From: Methanobacteriota archaeon
Lineage (GTDB): Archaea > Thermoplasmatota > Poseidoniia > Poseidoniales > Thalassarchaeaceae
DNA: 46,566 nucleotides
Assembly (NCBI GenBank): GCA_002712285.1
Contig: PATC01000003.1
Location: 1 to 46,566, forward strand
Reading direction: 5' to 3'
In this document: one piece after another, positions 1 through 7,795 of the stretch
How the letters are laid out: each line of letters starts with the position of its first letter
How positions within the stretch are numbered: the stretch's first letter is position 1
Notes under the pieces: generated by a model
What the model saw: only the letters and a program-made list of their open reading frames with translations
Told to the model about the DNA's origin: nothing
The model's database searches: none
Translations under genes and position numbers: made by a program

Positions 1-108
1 CGTCGTGAACTCTTCATGACTCATACTCTAGATGCAGCAGTAGAATCCGCTTCACGTATCGTTGAATTCCACGACGGAGTCGTTCTTGTTGAGGCCTTAG
101 CCCCTTAA
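1..108 (+). CDS. 3' end of a possible ABC-transporter ATPase (partial)
   Basis: Frame 1 is open from the window edge to a TAA at 106-108, giving the last 35 residues of a protein whose start lies outside the window. The segment FMTHTLDAA followed by ASRIVEFHDGVVL resembles the end of ABC ATPases, where the switch histidine (TH) precedes a helix and the 'DRIVxLxDG' strand. That match is the only basis for the call. The next gene starts 63 bp downstream on the same strand. Nothing can be said about the substrate. It could also be another P-loop protein with a similar tail. Confidence 0.45.
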   Translation, partial: RRELFMTHTLDAAVESASRIVEFHDGVVLVEALAP

Positions 109-171
109 TTTCGCTAAATTTGGTGGGCGTCACGGTCAAATAGACCCCCTCGGTCGGGAGGAATGGTTCGC

Positions 172-360
172 ATGGCGAAGAAGAAGGATAACAGTGGCAT
201 CCAGCAAGCTGCTGGACTCATTCGATACTTCGATGAGGAATCGGAAGATGCCCTTCAGATTCCGAAGAGTGCAGTATATGCTGCATGTTTTGCTCTTTCA
301 ATCGTCATTTATCTAGCAAACCACGGCGTCTGGCAGTGGATTTGGGAGAAAATTAGTTGA
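172..360 (+). CDS. Preprotein translocase subunit Sec61beta (SecG-like)
   Basis: This encodes a 62-residue tail-anchored protein. The cytosolic part holds the Sec61beta signature: a Gly/Gln-rich stretch, then AAGLIRYFDEES, then a linker into one C-terminal membrane helix of roughly 20 residues (AVYAACFALSIVIYLA). In archaea this small subunit joins SecY and SecE in the protein-conducting channel. An in-frame ATG at 163 is possible, but the GGGAGG at 156-161 would be nearly on top of it and is well spaced from the ATG at 172. The usual family start is also MA followed by a Lys/Arg-rich run. The gene ends exactly where the convergent gene on the other strand ends. Confidence 0.9.
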   Translation: MAKKKDNSGIQQAAGLIRYFDEESEDALQIPKSAVYAACFALSIVIYLANHGVWQWIWEKIS

Positions 361-1113
361 TTATTCCTCACTGGTTAAATCGACATAGGGTATCTGATCA
401 TTATTCTCTTCGATTTCATCAATATCTGATCTTGTATTCGGGTCAGCAAGAATGAGTTCTTTCTCAGCACGAGCCATTGCACGCATCGCAGAGGGTAGAT
501 TTCGTTCAAGGAGAGCTTTTCTTGCTCGGGCAATGTCAATCCGTGCTTCTTCGACATGGGCTTTACCAACAATATCACTTCTTGCTCGGAGTTTTCGTGA
601 ACGGTCTTCAAGCAAATTGATTGCATCTTCCAATGTTTCTTTGCCCGCTTCGGCTAATTCAGACCACTCCACCCGATGTTCTGGAATTGATAGACTAGTA
701 TGTCGTTTGAAGGCCCAACCAAATGCGGCATTCCATGGATTATGGCCAAGACTAGCCAAGACATCCATAATGAGTTGACCGACTTCACTACGTTCGCCAA
801 CAATTTCGATTCGATTTAGATAACACCGGGCAATCAGTGCGAATCCCCAGTAGGACTCACTACGGACAATTACGTCTAAGCCACTAGAGGATGCAGCCAA
901 CGTCCATCGTTGTTCGTCAAATCCCGGGGGTTCGATGAATTCAGGAGGTGCATGTGGCCCAAGAGCATTAAGAAAAGAACTAGCAACATCGCCGAGATAT
1001 ACAACGCTTCCACCATCGGGCCAGCGTTCTGGACGAAGTAATCCTTCCTTGTCAATACGCATTCTTGGAGTGCCACTTCGAACCTGCGCCCATAGGATGA
1101 AACGGTCTCCCAT
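361..1113 (-). CDS. Conserved hypothetical protein, 250 aa
   Basis: I do not recognise this family. The protein is soluble, with no signal peptide or membrane helix. The N-terminal ~140 residues look mixed alpha/beta and Trp-rich (RPERWPDGG, ESYWGFALIA, NPWNAAFGWAF). From about residue 150 to 225 it is strongly helical and charged (EAGKETLEDAINLLEDR, then HVEEARIDIARARKALLER), suggesting a coiled coil or helical bundle, and it ends in an acidic tail. The start is an ATG with only a weak upstream purine run. It is convergent with Sec61beta with no intergenic space. A protein-interaction role fits the helical part but is not shown. Confidence 0.7.
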   Translation of the reverse strand: MGDRFILWAQVRSGTPRMRIDKEGLLRPERWPDGGSVVYLGDVASSFLNALGPHAPPEFIEPPGFDEQRWTLAASSSGLDVIVRSESYWGFALIARCYLNRIEIVGERSEVGQLIMDVLASLGHNPWNAAFGWAFKRHTSLSIPEHRVEWSELAEAGKETLEDAINLLEDRSRKLRARSDIVGKAHVEEARIDIARARKALLERNLPSAMRAMARAEKELILADPNTRSDIDEIEENNDQIPYVDLTSEE

Positions 1114-1198
1114 GGAAATCGGAATTCATCCGCCGGTCATCATTCATCCGGTGTAATGCAGCGTGATGTTCATACACGGCCGAGAATCCAACCTATTC

Positions 1199-1573
1199 AT
1201 GGCGAAGCCAACCAAGAAGGTAATTGATGCGTTGACCGCTATCCCTGGTGTTGGGGAAGCAACAGCGAAGAAGTTGGCAGGTGCTGGCATGAAGACCAAG
1301 GCAGATGTTGCGAAAGCTGGACTTAAGGGACTCAAGGCAGCGGGTATCAGTTCTGGAACCGCAACCAAGATTGCTAAAGCAGTTGCATCTAGTGCTATCA
1401 CTAAGGCCAAAAAGAAGGTAGAAAAGGCGAAGCCTGCACCAAAGAAAGCACCCGTACCTAAGTCCACTGTCAGTGATACAGAAAGCGGTGTTCGCGGAGA
1501 TCAAATCGGTAAAAAATTGAGTGCTCCAAAGAGTGTCAAGGATATGATGAAGAGAATTCGTCGCTCGGATTGA
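1199..1573 (+). CDS. Small lysine-rich helix-hairpin-helix protein
   Basis: The 124-residue protein opens with a helix-hairpin-helix element: LTAIPGVGEATAKKLAGAG followed by KTKADVAKAG and a second hairpin-like stretch, GLKAAGISSGTATKIAKAV. This is the fold seen in Rad51 N-terminal domains, DNA-repair proteins and ribosomal protein S13, where it usually binds the DNA backbone. After residue ~65 the chain becomes a Lys/Ala/Pro-rich tail like eukaryotic H1 or bacterial nucleoid proteins. The reading frame extends upstream to 1163, but the ATG at 1199 gives the natural start (MAKPTKK). Non-specific DNA or RNA binding is inferred; the specific role is unknown. Confidence 0.7.
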   Translation: MAKPTKKVIDALTAIPGVGEATAKKLAGAGMKTKADVAKAGLKGLKAAGISSGTATKIAKAVASSAITKAKKKVEKAKPAPKKAPVPKSTVSDTESGVRGDQIGKKLSAPKSVKDMMKRIRRSD

Positions 1574-1611
1574 ATGAGTTCACATCGTCTCTCAACATCG
1601 GGAAGTGAATA

Positions 1612-1809
1612 ATGCCAAGGCGGAAGTACGGGCGACTAACGAAGCCTCTTGAGATTCCGCCCAAGGATAACTGCTCTCGTTGCCGTTCTGGGAAACACTG
1701 TCCGATTCCAGGTCATATCGGCAATGATGTTCGTGCATCTAAGGATTGGGCTGGTCCAGATGATATAGATAAGCGTGAGAACAAAAAACGACCAGGTAGG
1801 AAGCGATAA
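1612..1809 (+). CDS. Small basic Cys-containing protein, 65 aa
   Basis: A 65-residue, very basic protein with one cluster of three cysteines and two histidines (CSRC-x4-HCPIPGH, residues 21-35), the spacing of a small zinc knuckle. The N-terminus (MPRRKYGR) and C-terminus (KKRPGRKR) are Arg/Lys-rich, so nucleic-acid contact is plausible. GGAAGTGA lies just before the ATG. It follows the helix-hairpin-helix gene by 38 bp on the same strand, and its stop abuts the convergent recombinase gene. No family is recognised. Confidence 0.6.
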   Translation: MPRRKYGRLTKPLEIPPKDNCSRCRSGKHCPIPGHIGNDVRASKDWAGPDDIDKRENKKRPGRKR

Positions 1810-2862
1810 TCATTCTTCTAGAGATGCACTCTGTGCTCGATGATATATTTCCCTCAAGGTCTGATCGCTGATGTCCAGATAGATTCGTGTTGTTTGGATG
1901 TTAGAATGTCCAAGAAGCCGTTGAATAGAGACAAGATCGACTCCTCGTTCAAGAAGACCAGTTGCGAAGTTGTGTCTTAGTGTATGGGGGGTCAGACGAG
2001 TTCTCGGGATGAGGGCATCATCGGCCAGGACATCCATCATTTTCTGAACGTAGCGAGTGCTAATTCGTGCAACTCGGTTGGTCAGGAAGACAGCATCTAC
2101 ATCATTATTAGGAGGATTTTTTCGTTGGATTAACAGCCGACGAGTTCCAAACCAAGCCTCCATTGCTTCTACAGATCGTTCTGTGAATAGGACAGTTCGG
2201 TCTTTGTCACCTTTACCTCCATAAACTCGGGCAGAACGATCAGCTAGATCGATGGTCCCTGTTTCAAGAGCGCATAGTTCGGAAACTCTCATTCCTGTAT
2301 CAAGTAGCAATGTGATAATTGGATGAGCAAGGGCATTCTCAGAATCTTGAGCAGCCCTACGAACACGCACCACCTCATCTCTTGTGAGTGTCCTTGGCAG
2401 AGGTCGGGAAGCGGCGGGTCGATGTACCCAATCTGGGATTCGATGCCCAATGTAACGGAAAAGATGGCTTAATGCAGCAATACGTGAGTTGATGGTTGCC
2501 GGTCTTAGATTAGCAATGGCTTGGATGAATAGGTCTAGTCGACCATTATTCGGATTGCAGCGATCATGCATTTCTGAGATTGAAATCTCCTCAATATCGA
2601 CTTCTTGTTCACCTGGTATAATTGTAGCAGAGAATCGGCGTGCTGTGGACATGTATGATCGAATTGTGTGATTACTTTTCTTCTCAGATCTTAGTTGAGT
2701 TTCCCAGAGTGGAAGACAGGGTAAGTGTTGGATTCTAACTAGGCGCGCAGGGAGGACTTGGCTGTTACCTATGACAGATAGATCGAAGGGAGTAGCGATA
2801 CGTCCAGTAGGGCCATCTGCAGCCCATCCGCTCCGCTGTCTTTGATCGTCCATGGGTCCCAT
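1810..2862 (-). CDS. xerA: Tyrosine recombinase, XerA/XerC-D type
   Basis: The 350-residue protein has the full set of tyrosine-recombinase catalytic residues: Arg192 (TGMRVSEL), a beta-hairpin Lys near 217-220 (GGKGDKDR), His293 and Arg296 (HTLRHNFAT), His319 (LLGHSNIQTT) and the nucleophile Tyr328 (RIYLDIS). Residues ~45-140 form the SAM-like core-binding domain. Archaeal XerA resolves chromosome dimers at a dif site. The ~45-residue N-terminal extension is longer than usual. The ATG at 2862 follows GGGGATGGG; an ATG at 2853 is an alternative. With no tRNA, direct repeats or phage genes nearby, a housekeeping role is favoured over an element integrase. No dif-like site was recognised. Confidence 0.88.
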   Translation of the reverse strand: MGPMDDQRQRSGWAADGPTGRIATPFDLSVIGNSQVLPARLVRIQHLPCLPLWETQLRSEKKSNHTIRSYMSTARRFSATIIPGEQEVDIEEISISEMHDRCNPNNGRLDLFIQAIANLRPATINSRIAALSHLFRYIGHRIPDWVHRPAASRPLPRTLTRDEVVRVRRAAQDSENALAHPIITLLLDTGMRVSELCALETGTIDLADRSARVYGGKGDKDRTVLFTERSVEAMEAWFGTRRLLIQRKNPPNNDVDAVFLTNRVARISTRYVQKMMDVLADDALIPRTRLTPHTLRHNFATGLLERGVDLVSIQRLLGHSNIQTTRIYLDISDQTLREIYHRAQSASLEE

Positions 2863-2947
2863 CCCATCCCCGAAAGGTAAACGTGGAACGAGGTGTCGGG
2901 TTTGAACCCTCTCATCACATTACGGAGGGAAGAGGCATGATTGACAG

Positions 2948-4099
2948 TCAGAGCCATTCTTCCGAGGAATTATTGTTCCTTTGCATATGAGCACGAATCG
3001 AAACAATTTCTCCATAGAGTACTAACTCATCATTTGGTTGTAGGATGAGATTTTCGTCAGGAGACCAGATGTGCTCTTTACCGCGAAGCACAGTTAAGGC
3101 GCGTGAATCTTCCATCCGAACATCCTTGATTCGTCGTCCAATAAACTCAGGCCAATCTTTGATTCGAATAGTCAATGCACCATGACCAGAGTGATGGCGG
3201 ATAACTTCTTGCAGATTCGTCGATTGAATCCTATGTCGCTGTGAAATCATGTCTATGATTTTGCCAGCGACATTAATTTTCGAAGCTCTCTCAATTCCTT
3301 CAAGTCCGGGACTAGAATTGACTTCAAGAAGAATTGGCCCACTCCGTCCTTCAAGGAGATCGACACCGCCGACCTCAATGCCAAGGAGACTTGCAGCACG
3401 AATAGCAACTTTAGCGAAATCCTCCTTCAATTCAATGGGCTCAACTTGACCGCCAAGATGGAAGTTAGAACGGAATTCGCGCCCTCTTGCAACGCGTCGC
3501 ATTGCTGCAACAACTTCACCTCCAGCCACAATCACACGCACGTCCCTTCCGTGACTTTCTCGAATATACTCTTGCACGAGAACAGTTTCTCGATTTGCAA
3601 GTAAACGGTAGACATGCTCTCTAGCATCTCGAATAGACCGTGCAAGGTGAACTGAGTTCCCTTGAGTTCCTTGACTTGCTTTAATCACACAAGGTACTCC
3701 ACCAACTCTTGAGATTGCTCTTTCAGTGTCTCGCCAAGATGTCACAAGCGCGGTCCTTGGAACCGGGATTCCGTGATGAGATAGAATCTGAGAAGCAGTC
3801 AGTTTGTCACGGCTACGTAAAATCGAATCGGCAGAGTTGGCAACATAGATCCCCTGTGATTCAAATTGACGTACGACTCGTACCCCTTCAGATGTCACAG
3901 AGTAACCGATTCTTGGAATTACAGCGTCAGCTTCAATGGGCCAACCACGATGGATAACCTGCCCATTTTGTTCACCAAGGACAAGGCTAGTCTCTAGTGG
4001 ATCAACGATTTCAACCTCTGCCCCTCGGTCTTCGGCTTCTTTTACGAGACGTTGAGTGCTGTACAGCTGCGGGCCGCGGGATAGTATGCACAGACGCAT
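2948..4099 (-). CDS. RimK-like ATP-grasp ligase fused to a TrkA-C (RCK_C) domain
   Basis: The 383-residue protein starts with a pre-ATP-grasp domain (MRLCILSRGP) followed by an ATP-grasp domain (about residues 90-285) with KASQGTQGNSVHL, LVQEYIRES and the metal-binding LLEVNSSPGLEGIE. This pattern is typical of RimK-type ligases, which add glutamate or other amino acids to a protein or small molecule. The last ~70 residues (from GALTIRIKDWPEFIGR to LVLYGEIVSI) match the TrkA-C/RCK_C fold, a ligand-binding module of potassium channels and transporters. ATG 4099 is preferred over the upstream in-frame starts (4108, 4111, 4123) because it begins the first beta strand and follows GATGAGGA. The acceptor substrate is unknown. 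It is divergent from the membrane-protein gene at 4209. Confidence 0.85.
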   Translation of the reverse strand: MRLCILSRGPQLYSTQRLVKEAEDRGAEVEIVDPLETSLVLGEQNGQVIHRGWPIEADAVIPRIGYSVTSEGVRVVRQFESQGIYVANSADSILRSRDKLTASQILSHHGIPVPRTALVTSWRDTERAISRVGGVPCVIKASQGTQGNSVHLARSIRDAREHVYRLLANRETVLVQEYIRESHGRDVRVIVAGGEVVAAMRRVARGREFRSNFHLGGQVEPIELKEDFAKVAIRAASLLGIEVGGVDLLEGRSGPILLEVNSSPGLEGIERASKINVAGKIIDMISQRHRIQSTNLQEVIRHHSGHGALTIRIKDWPEFIGRRIKDVRMEDSRALTVLRGKEHIWSPDENLILQPNDELVLYGEIVSIRAHMQRNNNSSEEWL

Positions 4100-4156
4100 A
4101 GTCCTCATCATCCGCAGAGCCAACCGTTCCTGTCTTCAAATCATCCCCTGAGAGGG

Positions 4157-4164
4157 CATATATG
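4157..4164 (+). promoter_or_regulatory. Candidate TATA box for the 4209-9188 gene cluster
   Basis: CATATATG lies 45 bp before the ATG at 4209. A TATA box here would place transcription start near 4187 and give a leader of roughly 20 nt, like other candidate promoters in this window. Because the element is nearly symmetrical it could also serve the divergent RimK-like gene. The call rests on sequence and spacing only. Confidence 0.3.
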
Positions 4165-4173
4165 TGACATGGG

Positions 4174-4189
4174 TTCGATTGAAATCGAA
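4174..4189. repeat. Perfect inverted repeat, operator-like
   Basis: TTCGATT-GA-AATCGAA is a perfect 7-bp inverted repeat with a 2-bp centre. It lies between the candidate TATA box and the start codon at 4209 and covers the predicted transcription start, where a repressor dimer would block transcription. No regulator gene for it is identified. Confidence 0.4.
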
Positions 4190-4208
4190 GTCCGTTATCG
4201 GTTAAGCC

Positions 4209-5540
4209 ATGCAACCCGGGAATCCGCCCGCTAGTGACGTGTCTTCAACCGAGGTCTCGACCTCTGTTCAGGGTCCATCAATGGCACCTCCAACAGGCCC
4301 GAAATCCGCTCCATCAGCGGCATTCGACCCAATTTCTGAGATGGAAGATCGCAGAAATCGAAAGGAGCAGCGAGAAAAGCAATTGAGTAACCTCAAGGAA
4401 AATCGTTCTAGCAAACGGATGAACGTCTATCTTGTACTCGGAATTCTAACTATCCTATTCACATTCTCGTTTTTCCCAGTTACACAGGGGGATTTTTCAG
4501 AGAATCCTCACCAAAATCTCAGTGCAATTGAGGTTGAATCTTGGATGGATACTTCGGATGCGAATCCTAACCCCCACTGGTCGCAAGAGCAGATTGATGA
4601 GCGAGCAGAGGGGAAAATCTGGGATGGAAGTGATCCTAATGCAGGTTCCTTTGAGCAAGATTTGAATCAATTGATGCTTGGTTTACCGGTCCTTGATCTC
4701 GGTCCAATCAACGACGTTCAAGTCAAAGTGAGCCTCAAAGGACATCGCTTTGATGGTGGAAACACATCCTTCCGACTTGGCCTATTTGAAGCACCCAATG
4801 GCTGTGCAATGTTACCATCTGCTCTTCCTTGGGAATCATCTTCAGGAATGGAAGATATTACGACAGAATCTCAAATTATTCGATTTGATAGCTCAGACGC
4901 ACCTGCTCTTCCATCAGGTCAAGAGATAGAACATGCTCTTACTGTCAAGCCTGGTAGACATTGCCTTGTGTTCCAGTATATCGAAGGTCAACAATTGAAC
5001 TCCGACCAATGGCAAGGGACGAATTCTCAGTGGAAGGCTACTGTGGATGCAGAGGCTCAGATGTTTTGGCCGCGTGCATTATTGCTTCCAATATGTCTCC
5101 TTCTTCTACCCCTACTTGTAGCTACCATTATTGGTGCACAGAAGGCAGGTGTTGCGTACAAGAAGGTCCGATATCCGGAGTCTTCTAACAAGTCAACAGA
5201 AGAACAAGTACTCGACGCAGCCGATGCTGAGCGCGAACTTGGCATGGATCTTACTTCAGGTGCAGAGAACTCCGATGCTACAGAAGAAAGTCCTGCAATA
5301 TCTGAAGAGATGTCATCGGAGGAAGAATCGTCGACAGAAACTCTTGCTGAGGAAGAAGTCAGTGAGTCTGTCGAAGAACAGATCTCTGCTAACGAAGTCC
5401 AGCAAGATGATGTTAATGATAACTCAGCAGCCGCACAGATGCCACACAGAGCCACGCAGATTAGTCAGTACACCGATGAACAACTCCTTGCTGCAGGATG
5501 GTCCCCTGAACAAATCGCACAGTATCGCGGCGGTCAATGA
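4209..5540 (+). CDS. Two-helix membrane protein with external domain and acidic cytoplasmic tail
   Basis: This 443-residue protein has no recognised family. Residues 1-70 are Pro/Ser-rich then very basic (MEDRRNRKEQREK), so this part should be cytoplasmic. Membrane helix 1 spans ~71-92 and helix 2 ~287-311. The ~190-residue loop between them looks like an extracellular beta domain and has two cysteines (199, 252) that could pair. After helix 2 comes a ~110-residue, Glu/Ser-rich cytoplasmic segment. The protein ends in a compact helical motif, YTDEQLLAAGWSPEQIAQY, which looks like a small protein-docking helix. It is first in a four-gene same-strand run with the SAP protein, ParA and the ParB-motif protein. 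Confidence 0.7.
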   Translation: MQPGNPPASDVSSTEVSTSVQGPSMAPPTGPKSAPSAAFDPISEMEDRRNRKEQREKQLSNLKENRSSKRMNVYLVLGILTILFTFSFFPVTQGDFSENPHQNLSAIEVESWMDTSDANPNPHWSQEQIDERAEGKIWDGSDPNAGSFEQDLNQLMLGLPVLDLGPINDVQVKVSLKGHRFDGGNTSFRLGLFEAPNGCAMLPSALPWESSSGMEDITTESQIIRFDSSDAPALPSGQEIEHALTVKPGRHCLVFQYIEGQQLNSDQWQGTNSQWKATVDAEAQMFWPRALLLPICLLLLPLLVATIIGAQKAGVAYKKVRYPESSNKSTEEQVLDAADAERELGMDLTSGAENSDATEESPAISEEMSSEEESSTETLAEEEVSESVEEQISANEVQQDDVNDNSAAAQMPHRATQISQYTDEQLLAAGWSPEQIAQYRGGQ

Positions 5541-5632
5541 TAGGCATTCAAATCCCAATTCGTTGCACTCTGAGTCCAACGGTTTGATAGTGGCGACTGA
5601 GACGTCGTCATAAGGAAAGGGAGCCTGGGGCC

Positions 5633-7732
5633 ATGAAGCGAAGTGATCTCGAAAAGAGAACAGTCGCTGATCTGAAGGTCCTTCTTGATGCGATGGGACT
5701 TCCCCGCTCAGGTAAAAAGTCAGAATTAATTGATCGAATAATCGATTCTCTTCGAATCGACAATCAGGATACGGTGCAGTCTGATGAAGATATCGAATCA
5801 GAAATCGAAGAAATAGTTGAGGATGAGGGTTTTCTGATTCTTGAAGAGGATGAGGTTGAATCAATTGAAACTACTTCAGAAGATACTTCTTCTCCAATTG
5901 AACCCGAGGTTGAAGAGGATTCTACTGAGGTAATTGAAGCGACAATTCTCGAAGCTGTCATTGTAGATTCATCTACACCTAAGCCAAGGTTAGAATCACG
6001 TAATAAGCCGAAAACATCAGTTTCCTCAAGTGATAGAAAGAAGTCCAATCAAGCACTCTTTCTTGGCACTCTCCTACTAGTAGCTGTATTGGCGGGAGGG
6101 GGATATTGGTGGACTTGGATGCAAGATCAGCAAACCTTCGCAGTTGAACCTGCACGCTATGGTGATAGTATGGAATTCACGATGACTGGGGGTTCAGTTC
6201 AGGTCAATGGTAATGATATGGTAGCCTTACTACGTGATAATACTGGCTCTGCGTTGGAGAAGGCTTGTGGAGATCTTGTAATTACGATGAATGGGATGTC
6301 TAGTATCGCTTACCGTGATGCTCCGACATCAGAAATTGGTGATCCCACCGATCGAGATAATGCTGGATCTACTGAAACGAGAGACGGTTATGGCCGCATT
6401 CATCTCGCTGCCGAACGTTCCCTTTCCTACGACCTTCTTGCAGACTTATCAGGAAGGACTTGGACTACAGACGGGAGTCGTTGCAGCAGTAGCCTCACTT
6501 GGGAAATGAATGCGAATTCAGTTGACATATCAGTTACTTCTTGGGAGGAGTTGACTGAAGCGACAACTATTCGCTCTGAAGCGACGATAGATTTCGTCAC
6601 ACCAGATGGAGAACGGAGTATGTTACAGAACACGGCCTTCGGAGGAACAGGGATTACGGCCATAGACGATGTTCTTCCGCTTCTCTTGCAGCCAGCAGTT
6701 CCATTGGACTTACGCTCCATTTTTGGCTCCATTCTCCTTGAGGAAGGTTTGACTGGAACTGCAGATGGTTGGGACTATACGGTTGAGGCGACACAGCGTG
6801 TAAATGGTGAAATCCTCGTACCAATCAAGATGGAGCAACCGAGTATTGCTACATGTCTTGGTCATGCAAAAATCGATCTCCTTGTGCGTGAGGCGACACC
6901 ATGGCCTGTAGAGCAAAAAATCGACATTCTGATTGACAAGGCACGGGAATCCAGTGATTGTAGTTGGCATGAATCTACAGCGCTCGATTTTGCGGTACCC
7001 GATGGTCAACTAGTGATTACCTATACTCTCCGTGAATCTACATTTACAGCAGGTGAACGTGCCATTGTTTGGGGCGATCTATACAATAGTCGACCAGGTG
7101 CTGGTGAAGGAATCCCGAATACACAGGCTCAGTGGGATGGCCATATGCCTGATGAATCGACAATCCATTCATTTACTGTCGAGGAAGCAGTCGAATGTCT
7201 CATGAATTCAAGTGCGGGAAATGGAGTCCGTTCCGCTCTCAATAATGATGGTTATTTGTACAAAATGCATCATACAAACGATGGTGCCGAGGAATCATGG
7301 AATCTAAGTTGGGTCGACCCAGAATCTGATGCAGGATGGACATTAGTACGCTCCTCAGGAAGTGATTGTACGGTCGTGAATGATGGTACTCTAGCACCAT
7401 CAGATGCCCCAGAATACAACCTCAATGCAGTTCCCAATACATTGTCAATTGCTGAAATGCAATCGAGAATGATGGATCCTTCGGATTTTCTTGGAGCAAC
7501 TCAAATATTGATGGACGGAGGTACATTACGTTCTGATGTTGAACTTACTTCGCGTCTTGTAGTCACACAAGATACAGGTCTTCTCGATTTTATTGATGAT
7601 ATTGACGAGGGGGAGGTTACATTCACAGCTTCTAGATCTTGGTCCGATGGTACATCGGAACATTCCTTTGACTTGATTATGGATGCAGAACGTGGTCGAA
7701 TGGTTGGCTGGCTTCAGACCACTACCGAGTGA
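5633..7732 (+). CDS. SAP-domain protein with one membrane helix and a large ectodomain
   Basis: The 699-residue protein starts with a SAP motif (residues ~1-42: LEKRTVADLKVLLDAMGLPRSGKKSELIDRI in short form), a helix-extended-helix module that usually binds DNA. Residues ~45-110 are highly acidic. A basic segment (SDRKKS) then precedes one membrane helix at ~141-162, so by the positive-inside rule the SAP domain is cytoplasmic and the remaining ~530 residues are outside. The ectodomain looks beta-rich and has three cysteine pairs (212/284, 408/443, 522/579), hinting at three related disulfide modules. GGGAG precedes the ATG. The gene sits 92 bp after the membrane-protein gene and 63 bp before ParA. 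Its function is unknown; a DNA-to-membrane link is inferred. Confidence 0.75.
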   Translation: MKRSDLEKRTVADLKVLLDAMGLPRSGKKSELIDRIIDSLRIDNQDTVQSDEDIESEIEEIVEDEGFLILEEDEVESIETTSEDTSSPIEPEVEEDSTEVIEATILEAVIVDSSTPKPRLESRNKPKTSVSSSDRKKSNQALFLGTLLLVAVLAGGGYWWTWMQDQQTFAVEPARYGDSMEFTMTGGSVQVNGNDMVALLRDNTGSALEKACGDLVITMNGMSSIAYRDAPTSEIGDPTDRDNAGSTETRDGYGRIHLAAERSLSYDLLADLSGRTWTTDGSRCSSSLTWEMNANSVDISVTSWEELTEATTIRSEATIDFVTPDGERSMLQNTAFGGTGITAIDDVLPLLLQPAVPLDLRSIFGSILLEEGLTGTADGWDYTVEATQRVNGEILVPIKMEQPSIATCLGHAKIDLLVREATPWPVEQKIDILIDKARESSDCSWHESTALDFAVPDGQLVITYTLRESTFTAGERAIVWGDLYNSRPGAGEGIPNTQAQWDGHMPDESTIHSFTVEEAVECLMNSSAGNGVRSALNNDGYLYKMHHTNDGAEESWNLSWVDPESDAGWTLVRSSGSDCTVVNDGTLAPSDAPEYNLNAVPNTLSIAEMQSRMMDPSDFLGATQILMDGGTLRSDVELTSRLVVTQDTGLLDFIDDIDEGEVTFTASRSWSDGTSEHSFDLIMDAERGRMVGWLQTTTE

Positions 7733-7795
7733 ATCGCCACTCTAACTCTTACTCTTGCGTCACCTTGAATTCCTCAAGCATTCGCTGAGGTATCG

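Noticed and set aside
1810-2862. Tyrosine recombinase as the integrase of a mobile element
   Set aside because: No tRNA, direct repeats, phage or plasmid genes lie next to it, and the flanking genes look chromosomal. A XerA-type housekeeping role fits better.
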